Position numbers and translations under genes: made by a program
Assembly (NCBI GenBank): GCA_018676675.1
Contig: JABHEG010000107.1
Span: 1-64,000, forward strand
Source of the DNA: Lentisphaerota bacterium
Lineage (GTDB): Bacteria; Verrucomicrobiota; Lentisphaeria; Oligosphaerales; JABHEG01
Direction of reading: 5' to 3'
DNA: 64,000 bases
Notes under the pieces: model-generated
Told to the model about the DNA's origin: nothing
Database searches by the model: none
What the model saw: only the letters and a program-made list of their open reading frames with translations
Shown: in pieces, positions 8,490 to 16,502 of the stretch
How the letters are laid out: every line of letters starts with the position of its first letter
How positions within the stretch are numbered: position 1 is the stretch's first letter

Positions 8490-10373
8490 ATGTCGATTGA
8501 AGGTGTTATCACCGGCCTGCCCGACCTGCCTCCGAGCGCAGTCGCTCCAGCCGCTTCCTCTCGTCCGTTTGCGGGTGAAGAGGGCACCCTTGCGGAGACG
8601 CCGCGCGATGTCTACCTCAGGGCAGCCCGGGAGATCATTGACCAGGCGGTGGCATGGGTCGACGATCGAGGGTTCGTGATCGACCCCGTCGAAGGGAGCG
8701 ATGACCGTTGGCAAGGCGGGACGTCGGCTCGCTTCGTCTGTCCCGCGTCTGTCCTCATCGCTGAGTCGGGCCGAACGGACCTCGTCCCAGTCGTCTCACG
8801 ATGCTTCGACCAACTGTCCACGGGCATACTGAAGCATGCTGCGGACGGCGGGCCTTTCCCCCCTGGCGTCCTGGATCTGACCATCAAGGAGATGGCGGTC
8901 GCGTGGCATCTGATGACGCCGCACACGTCCGAACCTGTCCACCGCCGCTGGGGAGACGCTCTGGCGGCCCTTCGTGCTTCGGCGGTGTTTGTTGTGGAGG
9001 ATCGCCTTCGGGCCGGAACTGCCCTGCACAACTACGGCGTTTCTGCAGCAGTGGGTGAATGGCTGCGGCACCGGTTCGGACTCTCGGGGGACCCGGACTG
9101 GGTCGAGTGCGTCCTTGGTTGGGAGATGCCTCTTTTCACGGCCAAGGGGATGTATCGCGATCCAGGTGACCCGATGCTGTACGATCTCATGGTGCGCCAG
9201 AACTTATCGGAACTCATGGAGTGGGGGTATGATGGCACGCATGCTGAACGTATCCGCGAGCTCCTGCGTCGATCCGGGGGCGCCACATTGCACATGCTCT
9301 CGCCCTGTGGTTACGCCCCATACGGGGGCCGGTCCAACGGGCTGTTGCACAATGAGGCAATGCTGTGTTACCTCTGCGAACACCAGCGCCGACAAGCAAC
9401 CGCGGCCAGTAGCTCCGCGACGGGCGGGACTCCTTTTGCCCTTGCCGCCGCTGCCGCAGTCCGCGCCTGCCTCCCGTATCTGCAGGAAACTCCCTTGCGC
9501 TACATCAAGAACTGGTTTCCGCCTGCGTCACGACATGGCAAAGATGGCGCCTATGGTGAGTATGCCAACTACGGTCTTCTCGCTGCTTCCCTCTTCGCCC
9601 GAACGGCCTTAATGGCACCGCGGGTACTCTCCGCCCCTCTCTCTCCCTCGAAAGGCACTCCGCCACCCGGAGTTCTCAGTCTCTGGCCCGAGTTCCACAA
9701 GGTCTTCATCAACTGCGGGGGCACACATATGGAGATCGACACCCGAGCTCAGTCGAACTACGACGCAACCGGCCTGGGGCGGCTTCAGCATACCGACGCA
9801 CCACCGGGACTTGCTCTGTCTGCCAGCATTCCCGGTACCCCCGCGTTTCTCACGGGTGCCGGTGTGCCCGGGCGAGCCGCCTGCATCGGACCGGTTTGGC
9901 AGACCGCAGATGGGGCGTGGGTAAGTTTGGCGGAGACTTCTCGTTCGGAGATCGAGGATGTCAATGTCGTCGATGGGGCCGGAGCACCCGAAGCTGCCGA
10001 AGCGACCATTCGCTGGTCGTTCCATTCGGAGGAACGCTTGCCGGTCGGAGCGGTCACACAGGCATTTCTCCTCACGCAGAAGCGGCTGCGCGTGGCTGTC
10101 GCATTGCAGGGCGTCTGTCGGCAGGCCGGTTACGAAATCCCCTGTTTTGTGACGGATGGCAGACGCAACGCTGAGACCACCGTCACCCCCGTTTCACTGG
10201 TCGTGTGCTGTGACGGGTGGGAGTTCGCAGTAGCTGCCCCCCAGGCCACAAACTGCGCCCTGGAAGACACCTTGCGGGCGAACCGCTTCGGTCTGTACCG
10301 TGTCGCGCGATTCAGCCTGCCGACGCCATCTTTCGAGGTCGAGCTTGTGGTCCGGCGCGCCCAGTCATCCTGA
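8490..10373 (+). CDS. Unrecognised 627-residue protein, possibly toroid-type glycan enzyme
   Basis: The ATG at 8490 is preceded by GGAGG at a normal distance. I do not recognise the family with certainty. Helix-rich segments rich in W, Y and H occupy the first 400 residues, including Y-G-E-Y-A-N-Y-G-L-L, followed by a beta-rich half starting near H-M-E-I-D-T-R-A-Q-S-N-Y. This resembles the layout of toroid-plus-sheet lyases and uronyl hydrolases, but the heparinase H-x-H-x-D signature is not visible. No signal peptide. It is the last gene of the block with the lyase and sulfatase, after a 227-bp gap. A role in glycan breakdown is inference from context. Confidence 0.55.
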   Translation: MSIEGVITGLPDLPPSAVAPAASSRPFAGEEGTLAETPRDVYLRAAREIIDQAVAWVDDRGFVIDPVEGSDDRWQGGTSARFVCPASVLIAESGRTDLVPVVSRCFDQLSTGILKHAADGGPFPPGVLDLTIKEMAVAWHLMTPHTSEPVHRRWGDALAALRASAVFVVEDRLRAGTALHNYGVSAAVGEWLRHRFGLSGDPDWVECVLGWEMPLFTAKGMYRDPGDPMLYDLMVRQNLSELMEWGYDGTHAERIRELLRRSGGATLHMLSPCGYAPYGGRSNGLLHNEAMLCYLCEHQRRQATAASSSATGGTPFALAAAAAVRACLPYLQETPLRYIKNWFPPASRHGKDGAYGEYANYGLLAASLFARTALMAPRVLSAPLSPSKGTPPPGVLSLWPEFHKVFINCGGTHMEIDTRAQSNYDATGLGRLQHTDAPPGLALSASIPGTPAFLTGAGVPGRAACIGPVWQTADGAWVSLAETSRSEIEDVNVVDGAGAPEAAEATIRWSFHSEERLPVGAVTQAFLLTQKRLRVAVALQGVCRQAGYEIPCFVTDGRRNAETTVTPVSLVVCCDGWEFAVAAPQATNCALEDTLRANRFGLYRVARFSLPTPSFEVELVVRRAQSS

Positions 10374-10388
10374 ACGCCCGGGGGGCTT

Positions 10389-10411
10389 GAGGGGCACATC
10401 CGCTGCCCCTC
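10389..10411. terminator. GC-rich hairpin in the convergent gap before recA
   Basis: GAGGGGCA (10389-10396) pairs perfectly with TGCCCCTC (10404-10411) around a 7-base loop. It lies between the 3' ends of the + strand block and the - strand recA gene, so it can serve both directions. No strong T tract follows on either strand. Confidence 0.5.
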
Positions 10412-10431
10412 ACTCAGACCCCTTTGAGGGC

Positions 10432-11529
10432 CTACTCCTCAGCGCCTTCGGCATCGTGGCCATCGGTCGCCGGAGGCTCGTCCTCAGCGGATCCACAGGA
10501 GCCGATGTTCAGCCGCACGTTCTGCTCGCTGAGTTGCTCCCTGATCTTGGTGAGCAACCGGTTCTCCAGGCCTTTTTCCTCCTGCAGTGCTTTCTTGGCC
10601 TGCTCGCGTCCCTGCCCGATCTGCTCATCGTCGAATGAGAACCACGACCCTCGCTTCTCAATGAGTTTCATCTCGATCGCGACATCAAGGATCGACCCTG
10701 CCCGGGAGATTCCCTCGTTGTACATGATATCGAATTCTGCGATCCGGAAAGGCGGGGCCATCTTGTTCTTCACGACTTTGACTTTGACGCGATTGCCAAG
10801 GGCTTCGCCGCCGGGGGCTTTGATCGTTGCCATCCGCCTCATTTCCAAGCGGATTGACGAATAGAACTTGAGTGCTCGACCACCAGGGGTTGTTTCAGGA
10901 TTCCCGAACATGACCCCGATTTTCTCCCGGATCTGGTTGGTGAAGATCACGCAGGTCCGACTGTGGTTGATGGCGCCGGTAAGTTTCCGCAGCGCTTGTG
11001 ACATCAGGCGGGCCTGGAGCCCGACATGCGTGTCCCCCATCTGCCCCTCAATCTCCGCGCGTGGCACCAATGCCGCCACCGAGTCCAGAACCAGAACGTC
11101 GATCGAGTTGCTCCGGACGAGAGTTTCGGCAATGTTGAGAGCGTCCTCGCCGCAATCGGGTTGCGATACGAGCAGGTCTTCGGTGCTGACGCCGATCACG
11201 CCTGCATACTGGGGGTCCAGGGCGTGTTCCGTGTCGACGAAGGCACAGATGCCACCTGCCCGTTGGGCGTTGGCGATGATGTGTAGACAGATCGTTGTTT
11301 TTCCGGACGATTCAGCGCCGTAGATCTCGACGACACGTCCTCGGGGGACGCCGCCGATTCCGAGGCCGATATCCAGTGAGAGAGCCCCGGTACTGATGGT
11401 GGGGACATCGGTCAGGGCATCCTCCCCGAGCCTCATGACTGTGCCCCTGCCGAATTCCTTCTCGATCTGACTGATGGCGATCTGGAGGTTCTTTTCTCTC
11501 GGATCTGCTTTTGCGGCGTCCTTTGCCAT
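10432..11529 (-). CDS. recA: Recombinase RecA
   Basis: A 365-residue RecA, close to the usual length. Walker A is G-A-E-S-S-G-K-T-T at residues 71-79, with Walker B (V-L-V-L-D-S) near 145-150. The L2 loop region reads F-T-N-Q-I-R-E-K-I-G-V-M-F-G-N-P-E-T-T-P, the classic RecA signature. The acidic tail (E-D-E, D-G-H-D-A-E-G-A-E-E) is typical. The protein forms ATP-dependent filaments on single-stranded DNA for recombination, and stimulates LexA cleavage where LexA exists. GGGAG precedes the ATG at 11529. It is the last gene after cinA with an 80-bp gap, an order seen in many bacteria. I see no obvious SOS box directly upstream. Confidence 0.98.
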   Translation of the reverse strand: MAKDAAKADPREKNLQIAISQIEKEFGRGTVMRLGEDALTDVPTISTGALSLDIGLGIGGVPRGRVVEIYGAESSGKTTICLHIIANAQRAGGICAFVDTEHALDPQYAGVIGVSTEDLLVSQPDCGEDALNIAETLVRSNSIDVLVLDSVAALVPRAEIEGQMGDTHVGLQARLMSQALRKLTGAINHSRTCVIFTNQIREKIGVMFGNPETTPGGRALKFYSSIRLEMRRMATIKAPGGEALGNRVKVKVVKNKMAPPFRIAEFDIMYNEGISRAGSILDVAIEMKLIEKRGSWFSFDDEQIGQGREQAKKALQEEKGLENRLLTKIREQLSEQNVRLNIGSCGSAEDEPPATDGHDAEGAEE

Positions 11530-11609
11530 GGTGTTTCTCCCTTTCTCTTAGGTGATCGTGTCCTGACGTTCAACAATGTAAGTAATCTCGGAAGCAGGGC
11601 CTCCGCGGT

Positions 11610-12848
11610 TCAGGCCTCATCCCCGACGGCGAGAAGGCTCTGCCGCAGCTGATTGAGGGCGACGGCAACTGTGCGCAGACGGACCGATTCGCGGTTGCCA
11701 GGGAAGACGCAACGTTCAACCCGGCGAACGGTTCTGAAGCCGGTACCCACGAAAACGAGGCCGACGGGCTTGTCCGGTGTCCCTCCTGTTGGACCAGCGA
11801 TACCGGTGACGACGATCCCCGCATCGACGCCATCCCTGGCGAGCAGTCCATCCAGCATCTCTTCCGCTGTTTCCCGGCTGACTGCGCCATGGGCTGCAAG
11901 CGTCTTCGGGCGGACCCCGAGGCAAGCTTCCTTCCACGCGTTGGCATAGGTGACAAAACTGCCGCAGAAAAAGGCAGATGCTCCGGGGACGTCGGTGATC
12001 GCCTTGGCGATGGCTCCTCCCGTACAGGACTCAGCCGTTGCGAGGTTCCAGGAGCGGGCCATCAGGAGCTTGCCCACGGCTGCACCCACAGTCTTGCAGT
12101 CTGCAGGCAGGACGTGCGTTCCGAGTGGAGGATGGACCTCCGCAAACGCCCGCTCGAGTTCCTCGCGTTGAGACGTGTGGGCGGTCAACGTGAGGGTCAA
12201 CTGGCCTGGTCGTGCGCAATAGGCCGGGCGGACTTCTGGAAATGCCTCCAAAACAGGCTCAACGCGTTCGGCCACAACTGACTCAGCCAGGCCACACACT
12301 TCGCACGTTCTGGTAGCCAGATGAGCAGGCCACGCCTGCCTGATTCGAGGCAGCGCATGGGTCCGGAACATAGGTTCGAGCTCACGGGGCGGTCCCGGAA
12401 GCATGAGGAGGGCTCGCTTGTCGAGCTGGCACCAGAGACCAGGCGCTGTCCCATTGGCGTTCGTGAGTGTGTCCGTACCCGTTGGGACCATTGCCTGCCG
12501 CCGGAGTGCATCAGCCGGGACGGAGACATTGCGGCTCCGCAGGAAGGCGTTGATTCCCGCCAATATGTCCGGGTCGAACTGGAGCGGCCTTTCCAGGACA
12601 CCGGCAGCGACCGTACGGGTGATGTCGTCCGTGGTCGGCCCAAGGCCGCCGGTGGTGATCACGAGATCCGCTGAATTCAGGCTCTCGGTAAGGGTTGCGG
12701 CAATGATGTTCTCTTCGTCCGGAATGGTGCATTCCCGGGTGATGCTGTATCCCTCTCTCGCCAACGTGTCACCGATAAAGGCCAGGTTCGTGTTCAGAGT
12801 GTGTCCTCTGAGAATCTCGTCACCGACACATATGACCCATATCTGCAT
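11610..12848 (-). CDS. cinA: CinA-family protein (NMN deamidase / competence-damage domain)
   Basis: A 412-residue two-domain CinA. The N-terminal molybdopterin-binding-like domain starts V-C-V-G-D-E-I-L-R-G and contains T-T-G-G-L-G-P-T-T-D-D. The C-terminal deamidase domain contains A-T-A-E-S-C-T-G-G near residue 270 and V-T-G-I-A-G-P-T-G-G. The C-terminal domain converts nicotinamide mononucleotide to nicotinate mononucleotide in NAD recycling. A longer start at 12878 exists; I chose the ATG at 12848 because GGAG precedes it closely and family members begin here. It lies between acpS and recA on the same strand. Confidence 0.93.
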   Translation of the reverse strand: MQIWVICVGDEILRGHTLNTNLAFIGDTLAREGYSITRECTIPDEENIIAATLTESLNSADLVITTGGLGPTTDDITRTVAAGVLERPLQFDPDILAGINAFLRSRNVSVPADALRRQAMVPTGTDTLTNANGTAPGLWCQLDKRALLMLPGPPRELEPMFRTHALPRIRQAWPAHLATRTCEVCGLAESVVAERVEPVLEAFPEVRPAYCARPGQLTLTLTAHTSQREELERAFAEVHPPLGTHVLPADCKTVGAAVGKLLMARSWNLATAESCTGGAIAKAITDVPGASAFFCGSFVTYANAWKEACLGVRPKTLAAHGAVSRETAEEMLDGLLARDGVDAGIVVTGIAGPTGGTPDKPVGLVFVGTGFRTVRRVERCVFPGNRESVRLRTVAVALNQLRQSLLAVGDEA

Positions 12849-12906
12849 TGCGTTCTCCGCACTCTCAGCCGCTCCCATGTGGAGCTCTCTCGGCGTATCA
12901 ACTCTT

Positions 12907-12934
12907 ACAATAGCAAAGAAGTGATAGCATACAA
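12907..12934 (-). promoter_or_regulatory. Candidate sigma-70-type promoter for cinA-recA
   Basis: On the minus strand TTGTAT (12934-12929) and TATTGT (12912-12907) are separated by 16 bases in a local AT-rich island of an otherwise GC-rich region. It lies about 60 bases upstream of cinA, in the 153-bp gap after acpS. Assignment is by eye. Confidence 0.35.
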
Positions 12935-13001
12935 CTATGTATTAGCATAATAATGCGGAAATCTTGCGCGGCGCGGAGCGATTGTGCTTGACAGGAGCGC
13001 T

Positions 13002-13406
13002 TCAGGGTAGCGGGGAAGGTGATCTAGGGGCTGCTTCGATCACGGCTGAGGCACACGCGAGATGCCGTTCATGGCTAATACTGATATGTATGTTTTCTGC
13101 CTCAAGCCTCTCTGACGTCTTGGCGGCTGCCCCTGTAAGCTCAATCCGTGGCTTGCCGAGCTCATCGCGTCGGACGCGGACATCGGTCCAGCCACAGTCC
13201 TTGCCGATGCCCGTTCCGAGGGCCTTGGCCACGGCCTCCTTTGCGGCCCATCGCCCGGCGTAGTACGAGGGCTTCCCTGCCCCCTTTGGTGCATCTTCCT
13301 GCTCATCAGAGCTGAACACGTGGTCCAGGAATTTCTCCCCGTAGCGTTCGATTGTCCGTTGCATCCGGGCGACCTCGATCACGTCGATGCCTAGGCCGAT
13401 GATCAT
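13002..13406 (-). CDS. acpS: Holo-[acyl-carrier-protein] synthase
   Basis: A 134-residue AcpS, the normal length. It begins M-I-I-G-L-G-I-D-V-I-E with D8, and has W-A-A-K-E-A-V-A-K-A-L-G with E57; these are the Mg2+ ligands of the family. It transfers the 4'-phosphopantetheine arm from CoA to apo-ACP, required for fatty acid synthesis. A C-terminal I-S-I-S-H-E-R strand matches the I-S-x-S-H motif. It lies 37 bp downstream of the YjbQ-like gene and upstream of cinA, within one - strand housekeeping run. Confidence 0.95.
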   Translation of the reverse strand: MIIGLGIDVIEVARMQRTIERYGEKFLDHVFSSDEQEDAPKGAGKPSYYAGRWAAKEAVAKALGTGIGKDCGWTDVRVRRDELGKPRIELTGAAAKTSERLEAENIHISISHERHLACASAVIEAAPRSPSPLP

Positions 13407-13443
13407 GTATTGGTCCTGTCTTTGAAGCGGCGATCGGGTCTAC

Positions 13444-13866
13444 TCAAGCTCCGGCTTCAGCCCGGGGCAGAAGCTGCACGACGGCTCGGCGGGAGCGGGG
13501 GCCGTCGAATTCACAGAAGAACACGGATTGCCATGTGCCAAGTACCAGGCGGCCATTGGTCACGGGAACTGTAACGCTGCTGCCCATAAGCGACGCCTTT
13601 AGGTGGGCGGCGCTGTTTCCCTCCCCGTGCCTGTAGTCGGCGTGTCGCCAGGGAGCAATCCGGTCAAGGGCGCCGAGAAGATCGTGGATGACATCAGGAT
13701 CGGCGTTTTCGTTGATGGTCAGCCCTGCAGTGGTGTGCTGGCAGAATGCGGTCAGCACGCCGGAGAAACCGGCTGGGATGCTCGAGGAGAGCTGGGGGGT
13801 GATGTCAATGAACTCAGCGTGGGCATGCGTCCGGACGGGTATCTGTGTTGGGAGCGATGTGCTCAT
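13444..13866 (-). CDS. YjbQ/UPF0047 family protein
   Basis: A 140-residue protein of the YjbQ family: H-A-E-F-I-D-I-T near the start, then F-C-Q-H-T-T-A-G-L-T-I-N-E-N-A-D-P-D-V, and a late G-T-W-Q-S-V-F-F-C-E-F-D-G-P-R-S-R-R motif. The conserved H-T-T and H-L-K residues form the family pocket. Some members have weak thiamine-phosphate synthase activity in vivo; the physiological reaction is not firmly known. Upstream on the minus strand a TTGACA at 13904-13899 could be a -35 box, but the expected -10 is poor. It is first in a run with acpS. Confidence 0.88.
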   Translation of the reverse strand: MSTSLPTQIPVRTHAHAEFIDITPQLSSSIPAGFSGVLTAFCQHTTAGLTINENADPDVIHDLLGALDRIAPWRHADYRHGEGNSAAHLKASLMGSSVTVPVTNGRLVLGTWQSVFFCEFDGPRSRRAVVQLLPRAEAGA

Positions 13867-14294
13867 TCCGGAGCCTCTTCGTTTCTGGGGGCAAATCGGA
13901 TGTCAAGCCCATGACGGGCGCACCGGTTCGGCACCGGTGTCTTCTCGGTCGGGCCGCCGGCCGGCGTGGATCGAGTGCCTCCTAATATGGCCGCAAACGT
14001 GCCAATTGGTATCCAGAGACGAGGATGCAAGGGGACACATTACGTCGCCGCAAGGGGGCCGGCTGTAGCCTCCTGAGCCACATGGAGCGAGTGTAGGGGA
14101 AACGAGCGTTCCTTGAGCTCGTGCGGGTGTCTCCGGATGCTGAGGAGGTGTTGAGTTCCGGACAGATGGCCATACCGGGTTGCCTCAGCTGCGGCTGACC
14201 TGTGACGAAGAGGACAGCCCCAAGTCGGTCGGAGCAGAATTTCATGCGGTAACGACACGAGGTCGCCGGGGGCACACGTCAACGCCATTCGGGA
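13867..14294. other. 428-bp gap, no gene recognised
   Basis: Small frames on the minus strand look like random open frames in GC-rich DNA. The segment holds a short dyad around 13921-13940 (CACCGG and CCGGTG repeats) near the upstream end of the YjbQ-like gene, and otherwise nothing I can name. It separates the 5' end of that gene from the 3' end of the DegT gene. Confidence 0.3.
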
Positions 14295-15497
14295 TCAATG
14301 GCGCAGCCGCTCAACGCAGCGGATGAGAGCGGCGGCGATCGTCCGGTTTTCATGGTCGGTCATTGCCGGGTGCAAGGAGACGCACAAGAGACGTTCGCCG
14401 ATGGCCTCCGCCACAGGGGTTCTCTGTCCCGTCGTGTGTTCGGCGAGGATTTTCCGAGAGACGTAGACTGGTCGATTGGCCACTCCACAGCCGATGCCGA
14501 ACTCCTCGTCCATCATGGCGATGAGCCGGTCCCGTTTCTCGCCGGCCCATTCCTCGCAGACCAGGCAGGTGTAGAGGTAGAAGGAGTGGCGTGTATCCTC
14601 CGGTTCGTGGGGGAGTATGATTTCAGGGAGGCCCTCGAGCATTTTGTGCCGTTCTTCCGCCAGGCGGTGTCTGGCATCGATGAACTGGTCGAGTTTGCTC
14701 AACTGGACCAGTCCCACCGCAGCCTGCACCTTGGTCATGACATTGCTTGTCCCCCAGGCTCCCACCCCTCCGCCATACATACGTACCGACCGGCAATAGC
14801 GTTCGACATCGTCGTCGTCAGTGGTGATCATTCCTCCCTCGCCCAGCGTGGTCATATTTTTCATTGTGTGGAATGAGAAGACCGTCATCAGCCCCTTCTT
14901 GCCGATCTTGCCGTTCTTGTAGCCACCACCACAGGACCTTGCCGCGTCACTGATGACGGGGAGCCGACCGTGTTGCGGATGGGGGTTATCGTGCCCGACC
15001 TTGATCAGCTCGTCCATGGGGGCGGAAAGGCCGTTCATGTGGACGGGGAAGATGGCCCGCGTTCGGGGAGTCAACTTGGCTTGCACGTCCGCCGGGTCAA
15101 GCTGGAAGGTCCGGGGGTCGATATCTCCCCAGACAACCTGCCCTCCCGCTCCGAAGACGGCCAGAGGCGCTGCCTGGTAGTTGGCGGATGGCACAATGAC
15201 TTCGTCGCCGGGTTGCAGATTGAGATACCGCATCGCTATATCGAGGCCCGGACCCGCGCTGTTGATTGCGACGGCGTGTTTGCAGCCGACATGATCGGCG
15301 AACGCCTGCTCGAACTCGGGGATCGGGGACGCGGAGAACCCGAACCCTTTGCTCACGTCCATGGCCTCGCGGATTGCGGCAACTGCGGCATCCACTTCCT
15401 CCTCGCCGTAGGTGCTGCCGAGGAGCGGTTCACAGCGCCAGGGCGGATCGAACTTGCCACGGCTCAACGCGTCGGCGATCTCTGTCTGATTCAGCAT
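14295..15497 (-). CDS. DegT/DnrJ/EryC1/StrS aminotransferase
   Basis: A 400-residue PLP enzyme of the sugar aminotransferase family. The start at 15497 has AGGAG upstream; a longer in-frame start at 15560 has none. Key residues: I-N-S-A-G-P-G-L-D near 78-86, the PLP-contact aspartate in V-I-S-D-A-A-R (D184), and the Schiff-base lysine K213 in F-S-F-H-T-M-K-N-M-T-T-L-G-E-G-G. Members usually transfer an amino group to keto-sugars on nucleotides; some act as dehydratases when the lysine is histidine, which is not the case here. It is transcribed divergently from the AraC regulator, which may control it. Confidence 0.88.
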   Translation of the reverse strand: MLNQTEIADALSRGKFDPPWRCEPLLGSTYGEEEVDAAVAAIREAMDVSKGFGFSASPIPEFEQAFADHVGCKHAVAINSAGPGLDIAMRYLNLQPGDEVIVPSANYQAAPLAVFGAGGQVVWGDIDPRTFQLDPADVQAKLTPRTRAIFPVHMNGLSAPMDELIKVGHDNPHPQHGRLPVISDAARSCGGGYKNGKIGKKGLMTVFSFHTMKNMTTLGEGGMITTDDDDVERYCRSVRMYGGGVGAWGTSNVMTKVQAAVGLVQLSKLDQFIDARHRLAEERHKMLEGLPEIILPHEPEDTRHSFYLYTCLVCEEWAGEKRDRLIAMMDEEFGIGCGVANRPVYVSRKILAEHTTGQRTPVAEAIGERLLCVSLHPAMTDHENRTIAAALIRCVERLRH

Positions 15498-15634
15498 GGC
15501 TACACTTCTCCTGGGGTGGGGAGCGCTGGCCGTCACAGGCCGGAATCTGCCAACACTCAACCTGTACCGTTCTTCGCAGTTGACCGTCTCAGTCCACAGT
15601 ACTAGCTTACCTGGGTGACGTGAAGGGATTGCGT

Positions 15635-16477
15635 ATGGATGGTGTTTGCCAAAACATGGATAGAATTCGCATTATCGCGGAGGAGGTCCTGTCTTGGGTG
15701 AGCCTCCTTCCGGAGGCCCCCGTCCGCTATGCTAAGGAGGATCGACTGCCGGTCAACACGGCTCCCGGTTCTCTGCTGGAGTTCGGTTTTCATCGTGCGG
15801 GTTCCGAAACGCTGATCGAAGTGGGAGAGTTACGCGCCTGGTCGGTGCCGAACACGCTGGTTGTGCTGAATGCGCACTTCGGCAACCGCGGAACGCCGCG
15901 TACGAACTGGGCGTACTGGTGCGTATCACTGGATCCGCGAGTCGACTTCCCCCATCCGGAGTGGTTGGTGGAACCGCTCTTGCTCACGGCCCCCGTTCGA
16001 CATCCGGCCCGATTGACCGCTCAGTATGAGGCCGTCGCTCGGCAATATGCCTGGGAAGCTGGGGCACACCGCTACCGCATGAAAGCAGAATTGCTGAGTC
16101 TGCTGGCGGAGGTCCGTGAGAGTGTGGCAGGCGAGAGTGACATGTCACTACGGTCGTCGGCGTGTGAAGCCGTACTCGCACTGGTAGAGGAGCGGCTCGA
16201 GGACCCATCCCTGGCCCTCCCTGATGTCGCCCGGGCGGCAAGCCTGTCTGTCGCCCAGCTCTGTCGCGTGTTCCAGGGCGAGATGGGGACGAGCCCGATG
16301 AAGTTCGTGACGGCAAAGCGGATTGAGCACGCGTGTGATCTGCTGCAGCGCACTGCCCTGCGGGTCAGCGAGATCAGCTCCCGTGTGGGCTTCCGCGACC
16401 CACTCCACTTCTCTCGCGTTTTTCGTCGAACTATCGGTGTCTCGCCAACTCGTTTTCGCCGCGGAGAGGGGCGGTGA
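15635..16477 (+). CDS. AraC-family transcriptional regulator
   Basis: A 280-residue regulator; the ATG at 15635 follows GAAGGGA at good spacing. An N-terminal cupin-like sensing region (about 1-160) precedes a C-terminal pair of helix-turn-helix motifs: D-V-A-R-A-A-S-L-S-V-A-Q-L-C-R-V-F, and V-S-E-I-S-S-R-V-G-F-R-D-P-L-H-F-S-R-V-F-R-R, ending with the family's G-V-S-P-T-R-F-R-R. Such proteins usually activate sugar catabolic genes on ligand binding. It is divergent from the DegT gene and convergent with a heparinase-like gene (25-bp gap), so regulation of these neighbours is plausible but not shown. Confidence 0.9.
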   Translation: MDGVCQNMDRIRIIAEEVLSWVSLLPEAPVRYAKEDRLPVNTAPGSLLEFGFHRAGSETLIEVGELRAWSVPNTLVVLNAHFGNRGTPRTNWAYWCVSLDPRVDFPHPEWLVEPLLLTAPVRHPARLTAQYEAVARQYAWEAGAHRYRMKAELLSLLAEVRESVAGESDMSLRSSACEAVLALVEERLEDPSLALPDVARAASLSVAQLCRVFQGEMGTSPMKFVTAKRIEHACDLLQRTALRVSEISSRVGFRDPLHFSRVFRRTIGVSPTRFRRGEGR

Positions 16478-16502
16478 ATCCGCACGTCCGCCGGTTCCGA
16501 GG

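Noticed and set aside
8490..10373. Assignment to the DUF2264 family
   Set aside because: The sequence lacks the N-terminal pattern I recall for DUF2264; left as unrecognised.
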